Shown one piece after another: positions 7,468 through 16,547 of a stretch of 64,000 bases of DNA. The notes under the pieces were generated by a model, which was not told the origin of the DNA, searched no databases, and saw only the letters and a program-made list of their open reading frames with translations. The stretch is from Nocardia sp. NRRL S-836 (lineage in GTDB: Bacteria; Actinomycetota; Actinomycetes; Mycobacteriales; Pseudonocardiaceae), in the NCBI RefSeq assembly GCF_001279525.1, contig NZ_LGDY01000058.1:180889-244888 (forward strand), written 5' to 3'. Position 1 is the stretch's first letter. Every line of letters starts with the position of its first letter. A program made the translations under genes and the position numbers.

Positions 7468-10400
7468 GTCACCGCCGTCGCCGCGGCGGTCGCACCACCG
7501 GCCAAGCAGGCCGAGCGGACCGAGCAGACTCCCGCGGCCGTCGCCGAGCCGAAGCACGAGACCAGGACCAAGCCCCAGCTGCTGCCGGCGCGGCTGCGGG
7601 ACGACTCGCTGCGGGTCGACCCCGACCCGGCCTCCCCGAACGCCGCGACGCTGGTCCGCGACGACCGGCTCGACGCGGCCTGGACGCCGGACGCGGGCAA
7701 CCTCGACGGCCGTGACTGGCTGACCCGGCGCGGCCCGGCCACACCGGTGACCGACCTGACCGCACCCCGGGGTGTCACCGCGATCAGCGGGCACGTGCTC
7801 GGGCTCGACGGCAGGCCGCTGGCCGGCATTCCGGTGCGCGTCGACTCGATCCGCACCACCACCGACGCGAGCGGCCGGTTCCTGCTGTCCGGCGTCCGCG
7901 CCAACGCGACCATGATCGTGGTCGACGGGTACGCGGCGGACACCGGCAAGAGCAGGTACGGCACGTTCCGCATCCACGCCAGGGTCGAGCGGGGCACGAC
8001 GACGCCGCTGGACGCGCCGGTGTGGCTGCCCAAGCTGGACATGGCGCACACGGTGAAGCTCGCCGCACCGACCGCGAAGGACACGGTCCTGACCACGCCG
8101 GCCATCCCCGGCCTCGAGGTCCACATCCCGGCCGGCACCGTCGTGCGCGACATGGACGGCAAGGTCGTCACGGAGCTGGGCATCACCGCCATCCCGATCG
8201 ACCGGCCGCCGTACCCGTTGCCGCGCAACGGCATCGTGCCCACGTTCTTCACCGTCCAGCCGGGCGGGGCGACGATCTTCCCGGACGGCGCGAGCGTGGT
8301 GTACCCGAACTACACCAAGCTGCCCGCCGGCACCGTCGTCGACTTCTGGAACTACGACCCGGCCGAGAAGCAGTGGTACGTCTACGGCCACGGCAAGGTC
8401 AACGCGGACGCCAGCCGGGTGATCCCGGACGAGAAGACCAAGCTGTGGACCCTCGACGGCGCGATGTTCAACACCGGCGGCAACCCGAAGCCGGACAAGC
8501 CGTGGTGGCAGGACCTGCTCGACAAGCTCTCCGGTGACCCGGTCGACCTGTCCACCGGTCTGCTGACCGACACCCACACCGATCTCGGCCTCGACGACAC
8601 CCTGCCGATCTCGCTGAACCGGCAGTACTGGCAGGGCGACAACCACAGCCGCGACTTCGGGCTGAACTCCGGCGCCGACCACAACATGTACCTGGCCTCC
8701 GAACAGCAGTACCAGGAGGTCGACCTCTACACGCCGGGCGGCGGGCGCGCGCACTACGTCCGCACCTCGCCCGGCACCGGCTACGGCGACGCGGTGTTCG
8801 CCGCGGTCGGCTCCCCCGGCCGCTACACCGGTTCCACCATCGCGCAGGAGAACGGCGACTGGGTGCTGACCCTGCGGGACGGCACCAAGTGGTTCTTCCC
8901 CTGGTACAGCAGGCCGCGTGCCATGCGTGACCGCAACGGCAACCAGGTCACGTTCGTGCGGCCGAGCGGCGCCAACGGCGAGGTCACCCAGATCCTCTCG
9001 CCCAACGGCCGCTGGATCGGGCTGGAGTACGACGCCTCGGCCAGGGTCATCAGGGCCAGCGACAACATCGGCCGCCAGGTCGGCTACACCTACGACACGG
9101 CGGGCCGGCTCGCGACCGTCACCGACCCGGCGGGCAAGGTCACCACCTACACCTACGACACCGCGAACCGGGTCACCGGCATCACCGACGGGCGCGGCAA
9201 CACCTACCTGAGCGTCGCCTACGACGCGAACGGCAGGGTGTCGCGGCAGGACATCGCCGACGGCGGTTCCTTCACCTTCGCCTACACCCTCGACGCGCAG
9301 AACCAGGTCACCGAGACCAGGGTGACCCAGCCGAACGGGTCGGTGCGTCGGGTGACCTTCACCGCCACCGGGATGGTCGCCACCGACACCACCGCCTTCG
9401 GCACGTCGCTGGCGCGGACCACCACCTACGAACGCGGCGCCGGCAACCGGCTCGACGCCGTGGTCGACCCGTACGGCCGGCGCGCCGAGTACACCTACGA
9501 CGCCGCGGACCGGGTGGTGAAGGCGACCGGCCTCGCGGACACCGCAGGCGAGTACACCTCGGCCGAGGCCACCTGGGGAGCGTTCGACCAGCCGACGACC
9601 ACCAAGGACGCGGCCGGGCGCACCAGCACCTTCACCTACGACGCGAAGGGCAACCTGCTCACCGCGACCGACCCGCTCGGCCGCACCACGACCACCACCC
9701 GCACGTCGGCGGGGCAGGTCGCGACCCTGCGCGACCCCGCGGGCGCGACCACCACGTTCACCTGGGAGTCCGGCACGCTGACCGGCGTGCGCGACGCGCT
9801 CGGCCGCACCGCGACGACCTTCCACGACGCGGCCGGCCGGCCGGTGCTGTGGACCGACGCGGCGGGGGCGCGCAAGCTCGTCGCCTACGACGCGCTGAAC
9901 AACCCGGTGAAGGTCACCGACGCGCTCGGCGGCGTCAGCACGTTCACCTACGACGCCAACGGCAACCGGACCGCCTACACCGATCCCCGCGGCAAGACGA
10001 CCTCGTGGACCTACGACAAGGCCGACCGGGCGGTCACCCGCGTCGACCCGTTCAACCGCACCGACACCACCACCTACGACGGCACCGGCCGGGTCACCGC
10101 GACGGTCAGCCGCGCCGGGCTGCGCACCGAGATGACCTACGACCAGCTCAACCGGCCGGTCAGCATCCGGTACGGGGTGACCGGCTCGGCCACGCAGCAG
10201 TCGAAGATCACCTACGGCTACGACGCCCTGGACCGGCTCACCACGCTCACCGACACGGCGGGCGGCACCACCAGCCAGACGTGGGACTCGTTCGACCGGC
10301 TCGCCAGCACCACCGGCCCCAACGGCACGGTCGGCTACACCTACGACGTCCTCGGCCGCACGACCGGTGTCACGGTGCCGGGGCTGCCCGCCACCACCTA

Positions 10401-11856
10401 CACCTACGACAACGCCGACCAGCTCACCGGCGCGACCCGTGGCGGCGACACGGTCACCGTGGCGCGGGACGCGGCCGGCCGGGCCAGCGCGGTCGCGTTG
10501 CCGGGTGGCTGGCGGCAGACCTTCACCCGGGACGCGATCGGGCAGGTCACCGGCATCGCCTACAGCCACAACGGCACCGCCAAGGGCGACCTCGGCTACA
10601 CCTACGACGCGGTGAGCAGGCGGACCTCGGTCACCGGCTCGCTCGCGAACGTGGCGCTGCCGGCCGCCAGGTCGAACCTGGCCTACGACAACGGCAACCG
10701 GCTGGTCTCCGCGGACGGCACGGCGCTGACCTACGACAACGACGGCAACCTGCTCTCCGACGGCACCACCGCCTACACGTGGAACGCGCGCGGCGAGCTG
10801 GCCGGCACCAGCCGGTCCGGGCTGAGCAGCACCAACGTCTACGGCCCCACCGGGATCCGGGACACCCGCACGGTCGGCTCGGCGACCACCCGGTTCGTCT
10901 ACGACGGCGCCAACGCCGCCGCCGAGCTCGACGGTGCGGGCACGTTGTCGGCCGGGCTGCTCTCCGTGGGCACCGACAGGTGGGCGGGGCGCGCCAAGGC
11001 GGGGATCACCGACAGCGTCCTGACCGACGGGCTCGGGTCGCCGCTGGCGCTCGGGCGGGCGGACGGGACACTGGCCGCGACCCAGTCCTACGACCCGTTC
11101 GGCGTGCCGGCCACCACCGGTGACGCCCGCGGCTCGGATCTGTCGTTCACCGGGCGGCAGGACGACGGCACCGGCCTGCTCCAGTACCGCGAGCGGTACT
11201 ACAGCCCCGCGCTGGGCCGGTTCATCTCCGAGGACCCGATCGGCTACCAGGGCGGCGGCAACCTCTACGCCTACGTCGGCAACTCGCCGGCCAACGCCAC
11301 CGACCCGACCGGCACCAACCCGCTGCTGCTCGGCTGCCTCGGCGGGGCCGCGATGGACGCGGCGATGGACTACGCCGGGCAGCGCCTGTCCGGGCGCAAG
11401 GTCGACTGGGGCTGGGGCGGTGTCGGCGGCGCCGCCGCGGCCGGGTGCCTCGGCGGGATGCTCGGCGCCGGGATCGGCAAGTGGCTGTCGAAGGCCGCGG
11501 ACCTGCGCGACATCCAGAACGGGTGGAAGGCGGCCGGCGGGAAGGGCTGGCAACGCGGTCAGGACATCTACTCCAAGACCGCGGCGGGCAACGACCCGGC
11601 CTGGTCGACCGTGCGGTCGCGGTACTGGAAGAACGCCGCGGAGCACCCCAGCGCGAGCCGGCAGTGGTCCGACGCCGACCTCGCCAGGATGCGGTCCGGG
11701 CAACCGCCCACTCGCTACAATCCCGACAAGGGCGGCATGGAGTCGATGGAGCTGTCCCACGAGCCGATCCCCATGCGCGACGGCGGCAAGCGGGTCGTGC
11801 CGCGCTGGCCGCAGGACCACGCGGCCAGAGACCCCTTCCGGCACCCCGGGTACTGA
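6712..11856 (+). CDS. Rhs/YD-repeat toxin, C-terminal half with HNH-like nuclease tip
   Basis: If translated separately it would start at the ATG at 6,712, which overlaps the stop of the N-terminal half as ATGA, giving 1,714 residues. Order: the last repeat units; a carboxypeptidase-regulatory-like domain (AISGHVLGLDGRPLAG, about 7,780-8,000); a DUF6531-type cap (DPVDLSTGLLTDTHTDL, about 8,540); many YD repeats (about 9,070-11,100). The Rhs core follows (YRERYYSPALGRFISEDPIG, about 11,185-11,245). The variable tip carries a glycine-rich segment and a C-terminus with MELSHEPIPMRDGG and WPQDHAARDPFRHPGY. That tip resembles LHH/SHH/GHH-type HNH (ENDO VII) nuclease toxins, which cut DNA in a competitor. 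No signal peptide remains on this half. Confidence 0.88.
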   Translation: MSSTVDTKTLPQTGTYKISFGPYGINTGSTTFKAWTVPADVNAGTITLDGTGKTISITNPGQDGYVTFSGTTGQRVIFQSTDTSANLGCCGAAWQVFAPDGTRISDEYMNTTVDTKTLTQTGTYKISFGPYGTNTGSTTFKAWTVPADLDAGALALDGTAKTVTVTNPGQDAFATFSGTAGQAVTVGSSNTSGSLGCCGAAWQIIAPDGQRLTDQYMNTEVTGRVLPQTGTYKVWFGPYGTNTGATTFTARIVTAVAAAVAPPAKQAERTEQTPAAVAEPKHETRTKPQLLPARLRDDSLRVDPDPASPNAATLVRDDRLDAAWTPDAGNLDGRDWLTRRGPATPVTDLTAPRGVTAISGHVLGLDGRPLAGIPVRVDSIRTTTDASGRFLLSGVRANATMIVVDGYAADTGKSRYGTFRIHARVERGTTTPLDAPVWLPKLDMAHTVKLAAPTAKDTVLTTPAIPGLEVHIPAGTVVRDMDGKVVTELGITAIPIDRPPYPLPRNGIVPTFFTVQPGGATIFPDGASVVYPNYTKLPAGTVVDFWNYDPAEKQWYVYGHGKVNADASRVIPDEKTKLWTLDGAMFNTGGNPKPDKPWWQDLLDKLSGDPVDLSTGLLTDTHTDLGLDDTLPISLNRQYWQGDNHSRDFGLNSGADHNMYLASEQQYQEVDLYTPGGGRAHYVRTSPGTGYGDAVFAAVGSPGRYTGSTIAQENGDWVLTLRDGTKWFFPWYSRPRAMRDRNGNQVTFVRPSGANGEVTQILSPNGRWIGLEYDASARVIRASDNIGRQVGYTYDTAGRLATVTDPAGKVTTYTYDTANRVTGITDGRGNTYLSVAYDANGRVSRQDIADGGSFTFAYTLDAQNQVTETRVTQPNGSVRRVTFTATGMVATDTTAFGTSLARTTTYERGAGNRLDAVVDPYGRRAEYTYDAADRVVKATGLADTAGEYTSAEATWGAFDQPTTTKDAAGRTSTFTYDAKGNLLTATDPLGRTTTTTRTSAGQVATLRDPAGATTTFTWESGTLTGVRDALGRTATTFHDAAGRPVLWTDAAGARKLVAYDALNNPVKVTDALGGVSTFTYDANGNRTAYTDPRGKTTSWTYDKADRAVTRVDPFNRTDTTTYDGTGRVTATVSRAGLRTEMTYDQLNRPVSIRYGVTGSATQQSKITYGYDALDRLTTLTDTAGGTTSQTWDSFDRLASTTGPNGTVGYTYDVLGRTTGVTVPGLPATTYTYDNADQLTGATRGGDTVTVARDAAGRASAVALPGGWRQTFTRDAIGQVTGIAYSHNGTAKGDLGYTYDAVSRRTSVTGSLANVALPAARSNLAYDNGNRLVSADGTALTYDNDGNLLSDGTTAYTWNARGELAGTSRSGLSSTNVYGPTGIRDTRTVGSATTRFVYDGANAAAELDGAGTLSAGLLSVGTDRWAGRAKAGITDSVLTDGLGSPLALGRADGTLAATQSYDPFGVPATTGDARGSDLSFTGRQDDGTGLLQYRERYYSPALGRFISEDPIGYQGGGNLYAYVGNSPANATDPTGTNPLLLGCLGGAAMDAAMDYAGQRLSGRKVDWGWGGVGGAAAAGCLGGMLGAGIGKWLSKAADLRDIQNGWKAAGGKGWQRGQDIYSKTAAGNDPAWSTVRSRYWKNAAEHPSASRQWSDADLARMRSGQPPTRYNPDKGGMESMELSHEPIPMRDGGKRVVPRWPQDHAARDPFRHPGY

Positions 11857-11868
11857 CGAGGGACTGTG

Positions 11869-12324
11869 ATGGCCAAGAAGCTGGGCGAGCTGTTCGCCGA
11901 GGGGCGGGGTGCGCCCCTCGACGTGGCCGGGCAGCGCGTGACGATGACCTACGAGCTGCCCGACCCCGCCGACGGCCAGACCCTGCGGATCGCGTTCACC
12001 GGCGCACGCCGGGACCGGCGGGAGGGTCTGGTGGTCAAGGCCAGGGGCGGGGTGCTGGAGGTCAACGGCCAGCGGCTCGCCGAGGTGGTGCTGTGGACCG
12101 ACACCGCGCCACCGCTGGTCGAGCTGACCGTGCGCCGGTCCGGGCGCGGGGGGCTGCTGGTGCGGATGTGGAACACCTGGGTCGACGACGCCGGCGTCGA
12201 CCAGGCGTGGGTCGGCAACGCGGGGATCGTCGTGGAGGAGACCGGCGACGGGGCGGTGCTGCGGTGCAGCGACGGCTACGACGACCCCTCGTTCGACGAC
12301 CTCGTGGTCACGGTCGCCCGGTGA
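11869..12324 (+). CDS. Candidate immunity protein for the Rhs nuclease tip
   Basis: ATG start 12 nt after the Rhs stop, with GAGGG about 8 nt upstream; a GTG one codon earlier is possible. The 151-residue product is soluble, beta-rich and acidic at the C-terminus, with no membrane helix. I do not recognise the family. The position immediately downstream of a polymorphic toxin tip, same strand, is where the cognate immunity protein is normally encoded, so the role is inferred from context. Its stop overlaps the start of the next gene (GTGA), indicating co-translation. Confidence 0.6.
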   Translation: MAKKLGELFAEGRGAPLDVAGQRVTMTYELPDPADGQTLRIAFTGARRDRREGLVVKARGGVLEVNGQRLAEVVLWTDTAPPLVELTVRRSGRGGLLVRMWNTWVDDAGVDQAWVGNAGIVVEETGDGAVLRCSDGYDDPSFDDLVVTVAR

Positions 12325-13238
12325 TCGACCGCCGCGACCTGCTGGTCGGCGCCGGCCTCGGCACGCTGCTGGCGTGCCTGGGCCTGTCCGGCTGCGGCAC
12401 GCCGACCACCGACCCGCCCGGCACCCACCCGGCGCTGCGCACCCCGCGCCCGGCCGGGGCGCTGGCCCTGCTGCGGGCGCGCGGGACGGACGCCAGGGCG
12501 CAGCTGCTGGGCGTGCGCGGCGACGACGTGATGGTCGGCCTCGGCCCGACGCTCGCGGATGTGCCCATGATGCCCGACTTCCCCGGCGAGACCCTGGACC
12601 GCGACCGTTCCCGCACCGACGCGTTCGTCCAGGTCGAGGGGGACGACCGGGACGACTGCGCGGCCCGGCTGGCCGAGGTGCTCGCCGAACTGCCCGGTCT
12701 CACTCCGGTGTGGACGGTGCCGGTCCACCGCGACGTCGCCGCGCCGCTGGACGGCAAACCCCTGCAGCGCAACCCCTTCGGCTTCGTCGAGGGGCAGACC
12801 AACGAGCAGTCGGTGCTGCTGCCCGACGGCGACACCCTCGCCGCGCTGCGCGTCATCCGGCTGGCCCACCCGCTGTGGGACGCCGACAGCGCCGAGGCGC
12901 AGGCCAGGATCATCGGCCGCCACCCGGACGGCACCTGGCTCGACGGCACCCCGGCCGGCCGCGTCCCCGACTACGCCGGCGACCCGGACGGCGCGGCGAT
13001 CCCGCTGAACTCGCACGTGCGCACCATGAACCCGCGCACCGAGGGCACCCCGGCGCCGCGCATGCTGCGCCGTTCGTGGATCTACCAGGAGACCCCTGCC
13101 GAGACCGGTGTGGTGTTCATGGCGTTCCAGTCGTCCTTCGAGGACGGCTTCGCCCGCGCGCAGTCCCGCCTGGCCTCGGACGCGCTGCACCCGTACCTGC
13201 TGACCACGGCGGGCGGGTACTACCGGGTGCCCGCCTGA
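12321..13238 (+). CDS. DyP-type haem peroxidase, lipoprotein
   Basis: GTG start overlapping the preceding stop. The 305-residue product begins with a twin-arginine-like stretch (RRDLLVGAG) and a lipobox ending LSGC, so it is probably exported folded and lipid-anchored outside the membrane. The body is a dye-decolourising peroxidase of the EfeB/YwbN kind: IIGRHPDG (distal-side arginine region) and SHVRTMNPR with the proximal haem ligand His232. The family's GXXDG motif reads GFVEG (residues 154-158), so the catalytic Asp is Glu157. Small for EfeB (usually about 400). It could take part in haem-iron handling or oxidation of aromatic compounds; no efeO/efeU neighbour is present. Confidence 0.8.
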   Translation: MIDRRDLLVGAGLGTLLACLGLSGCGTPTTDPPGTHPALRTPRPAGALALLRARGTDARAQLLGVRGDDVMVGLGPTLADVPMMPDFPGETLDRDRSRTDAFVQVEGDDRDDCAARLAEVLAELPGLTPVWTVPVHRDVAAPLDGKPLQRNPFGFVEGQTNEQSVLLPDGDTLAALRVIRLAHPLWDADSAEAQARIIGRHPDGTWLDGTPAGRVPDYAGDPDGAAIPLNSHVRTMNPRTEGTPAPRMLRRSWIYQETPAETGVVFMAFQSSFEDGFARAQSRLASDALHPYLLTTAGGYYRVPA

Positions 13239-13335
13239 AGCCCGTCCTCGCGCCCTCCCCCGCGCGAGCGGTGTGCCACCCTGCGCGAGACAGGCATCGT
13301 TCCAGGTGAACGGCCTGCGCGGGCTGGGGGCGATC

Positions 13336-13362
13336 GGAAATTATATCTGTTTTGTATGTGCC
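13336..13362 (+). promoter_or_regulatory. AT-rich putative promoter region of the M23 peptidase gene
   Basis: A short stretch strikingly richer in A and T than the surroundings (AAATTATATCTGTTTTGTAT) lies 70-95 bp before the M23 start. It is a plausible promoter core in this otherwise GC-rich intergenic space. Exact boxes cannot be assigned. Confidence 0.25.
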
Positions 13363-13429
13363 TGGCCGAGAATGTGTGACCTCCGCGCCGCCTGACCGCT
13401 CAAGAAACCCCACACCAGTGAGGAAACAC

Positions 13430-14299
13430 ATGCCCAGACCACGGACATGGACACGTTTGGCCCTCGCCGCGGCTGCCACGGCGCTCGCCGCCGCGAGCCT
13501 CACCGCGTTGACGGCGACCCCGGCGGCCGCGGCGGCCAGGGACGGCGTCTGCGACAGCGGCGAGTTCTGCTACTTCTACAACAGCGACCGCGCGGGCTCG
13601 ATCTCCGACTTCGCGGGGTCGGTCCCCGACTACGGCTCCACCCAGCCCTCCTGCTACGACTTCAAGAGCGCGGGCGCCGGACAGGGACTGTGCGTCAAGA
13701 ACAACGCCGCGTCGGTGTGGAACCGCACCGGCGGCACGGTCCGGGTGTACTACAACTCCGGCTACGCCGGCGCCAGCCAGGACTTCGCGGCCGGCGCGAA
13801 GACCAACCTGAACTCGACGCTGAAGAACAACAACGCCTCGCACCAGTTCAACCCCGGCACGACCGGCCGCTTCTGGCTGCCGTTCCCCTGCGGGGAGACC
13901 TGGGAGGCGAGCACCCGCAGCAACCACAGCCCGGCCAACGCCGTCGACCTCAACCACTACCCCGAGGACAACGGCTACAAGGTCTACTCGTCCGCACCGG
14001 GCACGGTGTCGAAGGTCGCGAACCTGGGCAGCACCTCCTACGGGCGCTACATCGTGATCGACCACGCGGGCGGCTGGCAGACCCTGTACGCGCACCTCAG
14101 CTCGCAGGACGTGTCCGTCGGCCAGTCGGTGTCCGAGAAGACGATGATCGGCCGGGTCGGCAACACCGGCGGTTCCACCGGCCCGCACCTGCACTACGAG
14201 CAGAAGCTCAACGGCTCCGTGCAGCGGGTGACGTTCCGGGACGGCAACCCGACCTACTGGGGCACGCGCAACCTCGCGCGCAGCACGAACTGCCCCTGA
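13430..14299 (+). CDS. Secreted M23 (lysostaphin-type) metallopeptidase
   Basis: ATG preceded by AGGAAA. The frame is open 26 codons further up, but the signal peptide begins here (MPRPRTWTRLALAAAATALA, cleavage near ATPAAAAA). The mature N-terminal half is Cys-containing and resembles peptidase-inhibitor family I36 / beta-gamma-crystallin-like modules (GEFCYFYNSDRAGSISDF). The C-terminal half is a LytM domain with zinc ligands in NHSPANAVDLN and HLHYEQ. The enzyme should cut peptidoglycan cross-bridges outside the cell. It sits alone between the Rhs cluster and a strong terminator, so it is probably a separate transcript. An I36-like pro-domain might regulate the enzyme; this is inference. 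Confidence 0.88.
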   Translation: MPRPRTWTRLALAAAATALAAASLTALTATPAAAAARDGVCDSGEFCYFYNSDRAGSISDFAGSVPDYGSTQPSCYDFKSAGAGQGLCVKNNAASVWNRTGGTVRVYYNSGYAGASQDFAAGAKTNLNSTLKNNNASHQFNPGTTGRFWLPFPCGETWEASTRSNHSPANAVDLNHYPEDNGYKVYSSAPGTVSKVANLGSTSYGRYIVIDHAGGWQTLYAHLSSQDVSVGQSVSEKTMIGRVGNTGGSTGPHLHYEQKLNGSVQRVTFRDGNPTYWGTRNLARSTNCP

Positions 14300-14312
14300 C
14301 GAACGGATGACC

Positions 14313-14343
14313 GGGTGCCCCGGCCGCTTCGGCCGGGGCACCC
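14313..14343 (+). terminator. Strong hairpin terminator after the M23 gene
   Basis: Perfect 14-bp inverted repeat (GGGTGCCCCGGCCG, loop CTT, then its complement) starting 14 bp after the M23 stop. There is no U-tract, as is common in high-GC actinobacteria. Confidence 0.85.
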
Positions 14344-14508
14344 GTCGTACCCACCGGTTCGCGCGCCTGGCGTGCCGTCAGCGCAACGAGAGCGCGCGGC
14401 TGGTGGTGTGGAACAGGTCGGTCTGGTCGGTCACGCCGACCTGCGTGCGGTCACTATCCGGCCAAGGTTGCACGACCAGGTGATCACCACCTCGAGTTGC
14501 CGCACACA

Positions 14509-14563
14509 CATCGGGAACGCTGTGGTGCATACCCCTCATCAATGCACCACAGCGTTCCCGATG
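14509..14563. repeat. 22-bp perfect inverted repeat with 11-nt loop
   Basis: The arms at 14509-14530 (CATCGGGAACGCTGTGGTGC and 2 more bases) and 14542-14563 are exact complements, with an 11-nt loop. Imperfect pairing extends several bases further out. It sits between the M23 gene (+) and the fibronectin-III gene (-), so it may be the terminator of the latter. It is less GC-rich than the hairpin 170 bp away and could instead be a relic of a mobile element. The rest of 14,344-14,597 holds no supported gene. Confidence 0.7.
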
Positions 14564-14597
14564 CGTGCGCGGTTTTCGCTGCGCCACCGATGTGCGG

Positions 14598-16397
14598 TCA
14601 GGAACTCGACCACACGATCCGGTTGGAGGTGACCACCCCCTCCGGTGTGAAGGCCTCTATCCAGACCGTGTGACCGACCCCGTAGTAGTAGAAGCCGTTG
14701 AACTCGGCACGCCCGTTCGCGTTGGTCAGGCGGTTCGGTTCGTGGTCGTTGCTCCAACCGTCCTGGGCGCGGCGGGCGATGACCCTGTAGGAGGTGTTCG
14801 GCGCGAAGTCCGTCATCACGACGTGCATCCAGTTGCACGGCATGTCGTCCTCGTTCCGGCACTCGACCGGGGCACCGCGGGTGAGGGTGATCGACGGCGG
14901 GGCGTACGGGGTGACCGGGTTCGCCGCCGCGCTGGTGCCCTGGCCCGCGGAGTTGATCGCGCGGACGGTGAACGTGTGCGCGACGCGGTTGACCAGGTTC
15001 GGCACGGTGGTGCTGCGTTGAGCCCCGCCTGCCGCGACCGAACCGGTGGCGCCGTCGGCCGCCGTCCACGACACCAGGTAGCCGCTGACCGGGGCGCCGT
15101 TGTCCGGAGCGGTACCCCAGGTCACGGTGGCGGCGCGGTTGCCCGCCGTCGCCGACACCCCCGCCGGTGCGCCTGGCGGGGTGGCCGGTGCGGGTGGTGG
15201 CGTCTGCCGCGCGGGCGGGGTGGCGGTGGTCCGTTGCGGTACCGGTTGCTGCCGCACGGGCGGGTTCACCACGGGAGCCGGTGGCAACGCCTGGTCCTGC
15301 GGCCGCTGGGGTGGTTGCGTGGGCTGCGTCCGGTCGCTCGGCTCGCCTTCCGCGGTCGGGACCTCGGCCACGGCGCCGTCGTGGTCGACGACCAGCACGT
15401 GTTTGCCCTGTGCGCCGTCCACGTACAGCCGGGCGTCCTCTCCCCTGGTCAACCTGGGTTCGCCGGTCTCGGCGGGGATCGGCTTGGAGCCGCGCCTGCC
15501 CAAGCTGTCGTAGGTGAACAGGGTGTCGGTGGCCCGGTCGATCAGCGCGACGTGCGAACCGGTGGAGGCGGGCTCGTCGTAGTCACCGGGCGGCAGCGAC
15601 ACCTCGACCGCGTCCTGCGCGGGCTTCACCGCGTCCACGAGGTGCATCTTGTGCGCCGCGGAGTCGAGCACGGCGATGCGCCCGGACACGTCGTGCGCGG
15701 CCAGCCGGACCGAGTCGGGGGCGTCGAACCCGAGCGGCGCGCCGGCCTCCAGCGCCTCCGGGCCGACCGCGTGGACGGTGTCGCTGGAGGTGTCGACGAA
15801 CATCGGCCGGTCCGCGACGACGGTGAGCGCGCCCCGGTGACCCGGCGGCACGGTCACCGGGCAGGACAACGCGTCGGACTCCCGCCGGACCTGGCACACC
15901 GCGCCGGATCGCGGCCGGTGCAGGTACACCGTGCCGTCGCCGGTGGCGACCGCGGCTCCGAGCGGTTCGCCCGCCTGCACCACGGCCTTGGGCAGGCCCA
16001 GCCGGATCACGGTGCCCAGCTGCCGGAACACCAGGTACGGGCCGCCCGCGACCTCGATCGCGGACGGCGACTCGCCCTCGGGCAACGCTGTCGTGGCAAC
16101 GACTTCAAGGGTGGACTTGTCGAACTCCGTCATGTCTCCGCCACCGACGACGTACCCGGCCGTGTCCCCCTGCACGACCTGGCTGCCCGGATCCGCCTCG
16201 ACCCGAACCCGTTCGCCGACCTCGCCCGACGCCCCGTCGACGTGCACGGCCTGGCGCAGCGCGGCGTTGAACACCCAGTGGCCGGAGAGGACGAAACCGG
16301 GCCCCGCCGATGAGCTCATCGCGCCCGTGGCCGCCGCGACCGCGCCTGCCGCGCAGGTGGCCACGACGGCGAGCACCAGTTTCGGCTTCAAGTTCAC
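14598..16397 (-). CDS. Secreted fibronectin type III protein (first paralogue)
   Basis: GTG start; 599 residues. An N-terminal signal/anchor helix (LVLAVVATCAAGAVAAA) is followed by a long beta-rich region (about 35-370) with propeller-like repeats, for example VHVDGA, VEVAGGPYLVF and LYVDGAQGKHVLVVD. A Pro/Gln-rich linker comes next (about 375-425). One fibronectin type III domain (about 425-515, PGAPAGVSATAGN to VRAINSAGQG) leads to a terminal beta domain with paired cysteines (ECRNEDDMPCNW). It is closely similar in layout to the gene at 21,364-23,223. Such proteins often accompany DUF58/transglutaminase and ESX loci in actinomycetes. The role is unknown; an extracellular or wall-surface function is likely. 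Confidence 0.82.
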   Translation of the reverse strand: MNLKPKLVLAVVATCAAGAVAAATGAMSSSAGPGFVLSGHWVFNAALRQAVHVDGASGEVGERVRVEADPGSQVVQGDTAGYVVGGGDMTEFDKSTLEVVATTALPEGESPSAIEVAGGPYLVFRQLGTVIRLGLPKAVVQAGEPLGAAVATGDGTVYLHRPRSGAVCQVRRESDALSCPVTVPPGHRGALTVVADRPMFVDTSSDTVHAVGPEALEAGAPLGFDAPDSVRLAAHDVSGRIAVLDSAAHKMHLVDAVKPAQDAVEVSLPPGDYDEPASTGSHVALIDRATDTLFTYDSLGRRGSKPIPAETGEPRLTRGEDARLYVDGAQGKHVLVVDHDGAVAEVPTAEGEPSDRTQPTQPPQRPQDQALPPAPVVNPPVRQQPVPQRTTATPPARQTPPPAPATPPGAPAGVSATAGNRAATVTWGTAPDNGAPVSGYLVSWTAADGATGSVAAGGAQRSTTVPNLVNRVAHTFTVRAINSAGQGTSAAANPVTPYAPPSITLTRGAPVECRNEDDMPCNWMHVVMTDFAPNTSYRVIARRAQDGWSNDHEPNRLTNANGRAEFNGFYYYGVGHTVWIEAFTPEGVVTSNRIVWSSS

Positions 16398-16547
16398 GGC
16401 TCGGACGGTAGGAGCAGGTCGTACAGCGATCGATCAGGGGAAGTACAACGCGAGGTCGGCGGCTCTATGCTCGTTCGGCGGGGTGCGCACAAAAGGGGAA
16501 TTCCGCTGCATCCAGCATTTTTCGGTGAAGCGATGACAGGGGCGAGA

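Noticed and set aside
6631..11844. Very long open frame antisense to the Rhs gene
   Set aside because: It mirrors the GC-rich third positions of the Rhs codons, yields Arg/Val/Gly-rich low-complexity protein with no recognisable domain, and has no ribosome-binding site.
14378..14587. Small minus-strand open frame in the M23/fibronectin spacer
   Set aside because: It spans the long palindrome, lacks a ribosome-binding site and shows no coding bias along its length.
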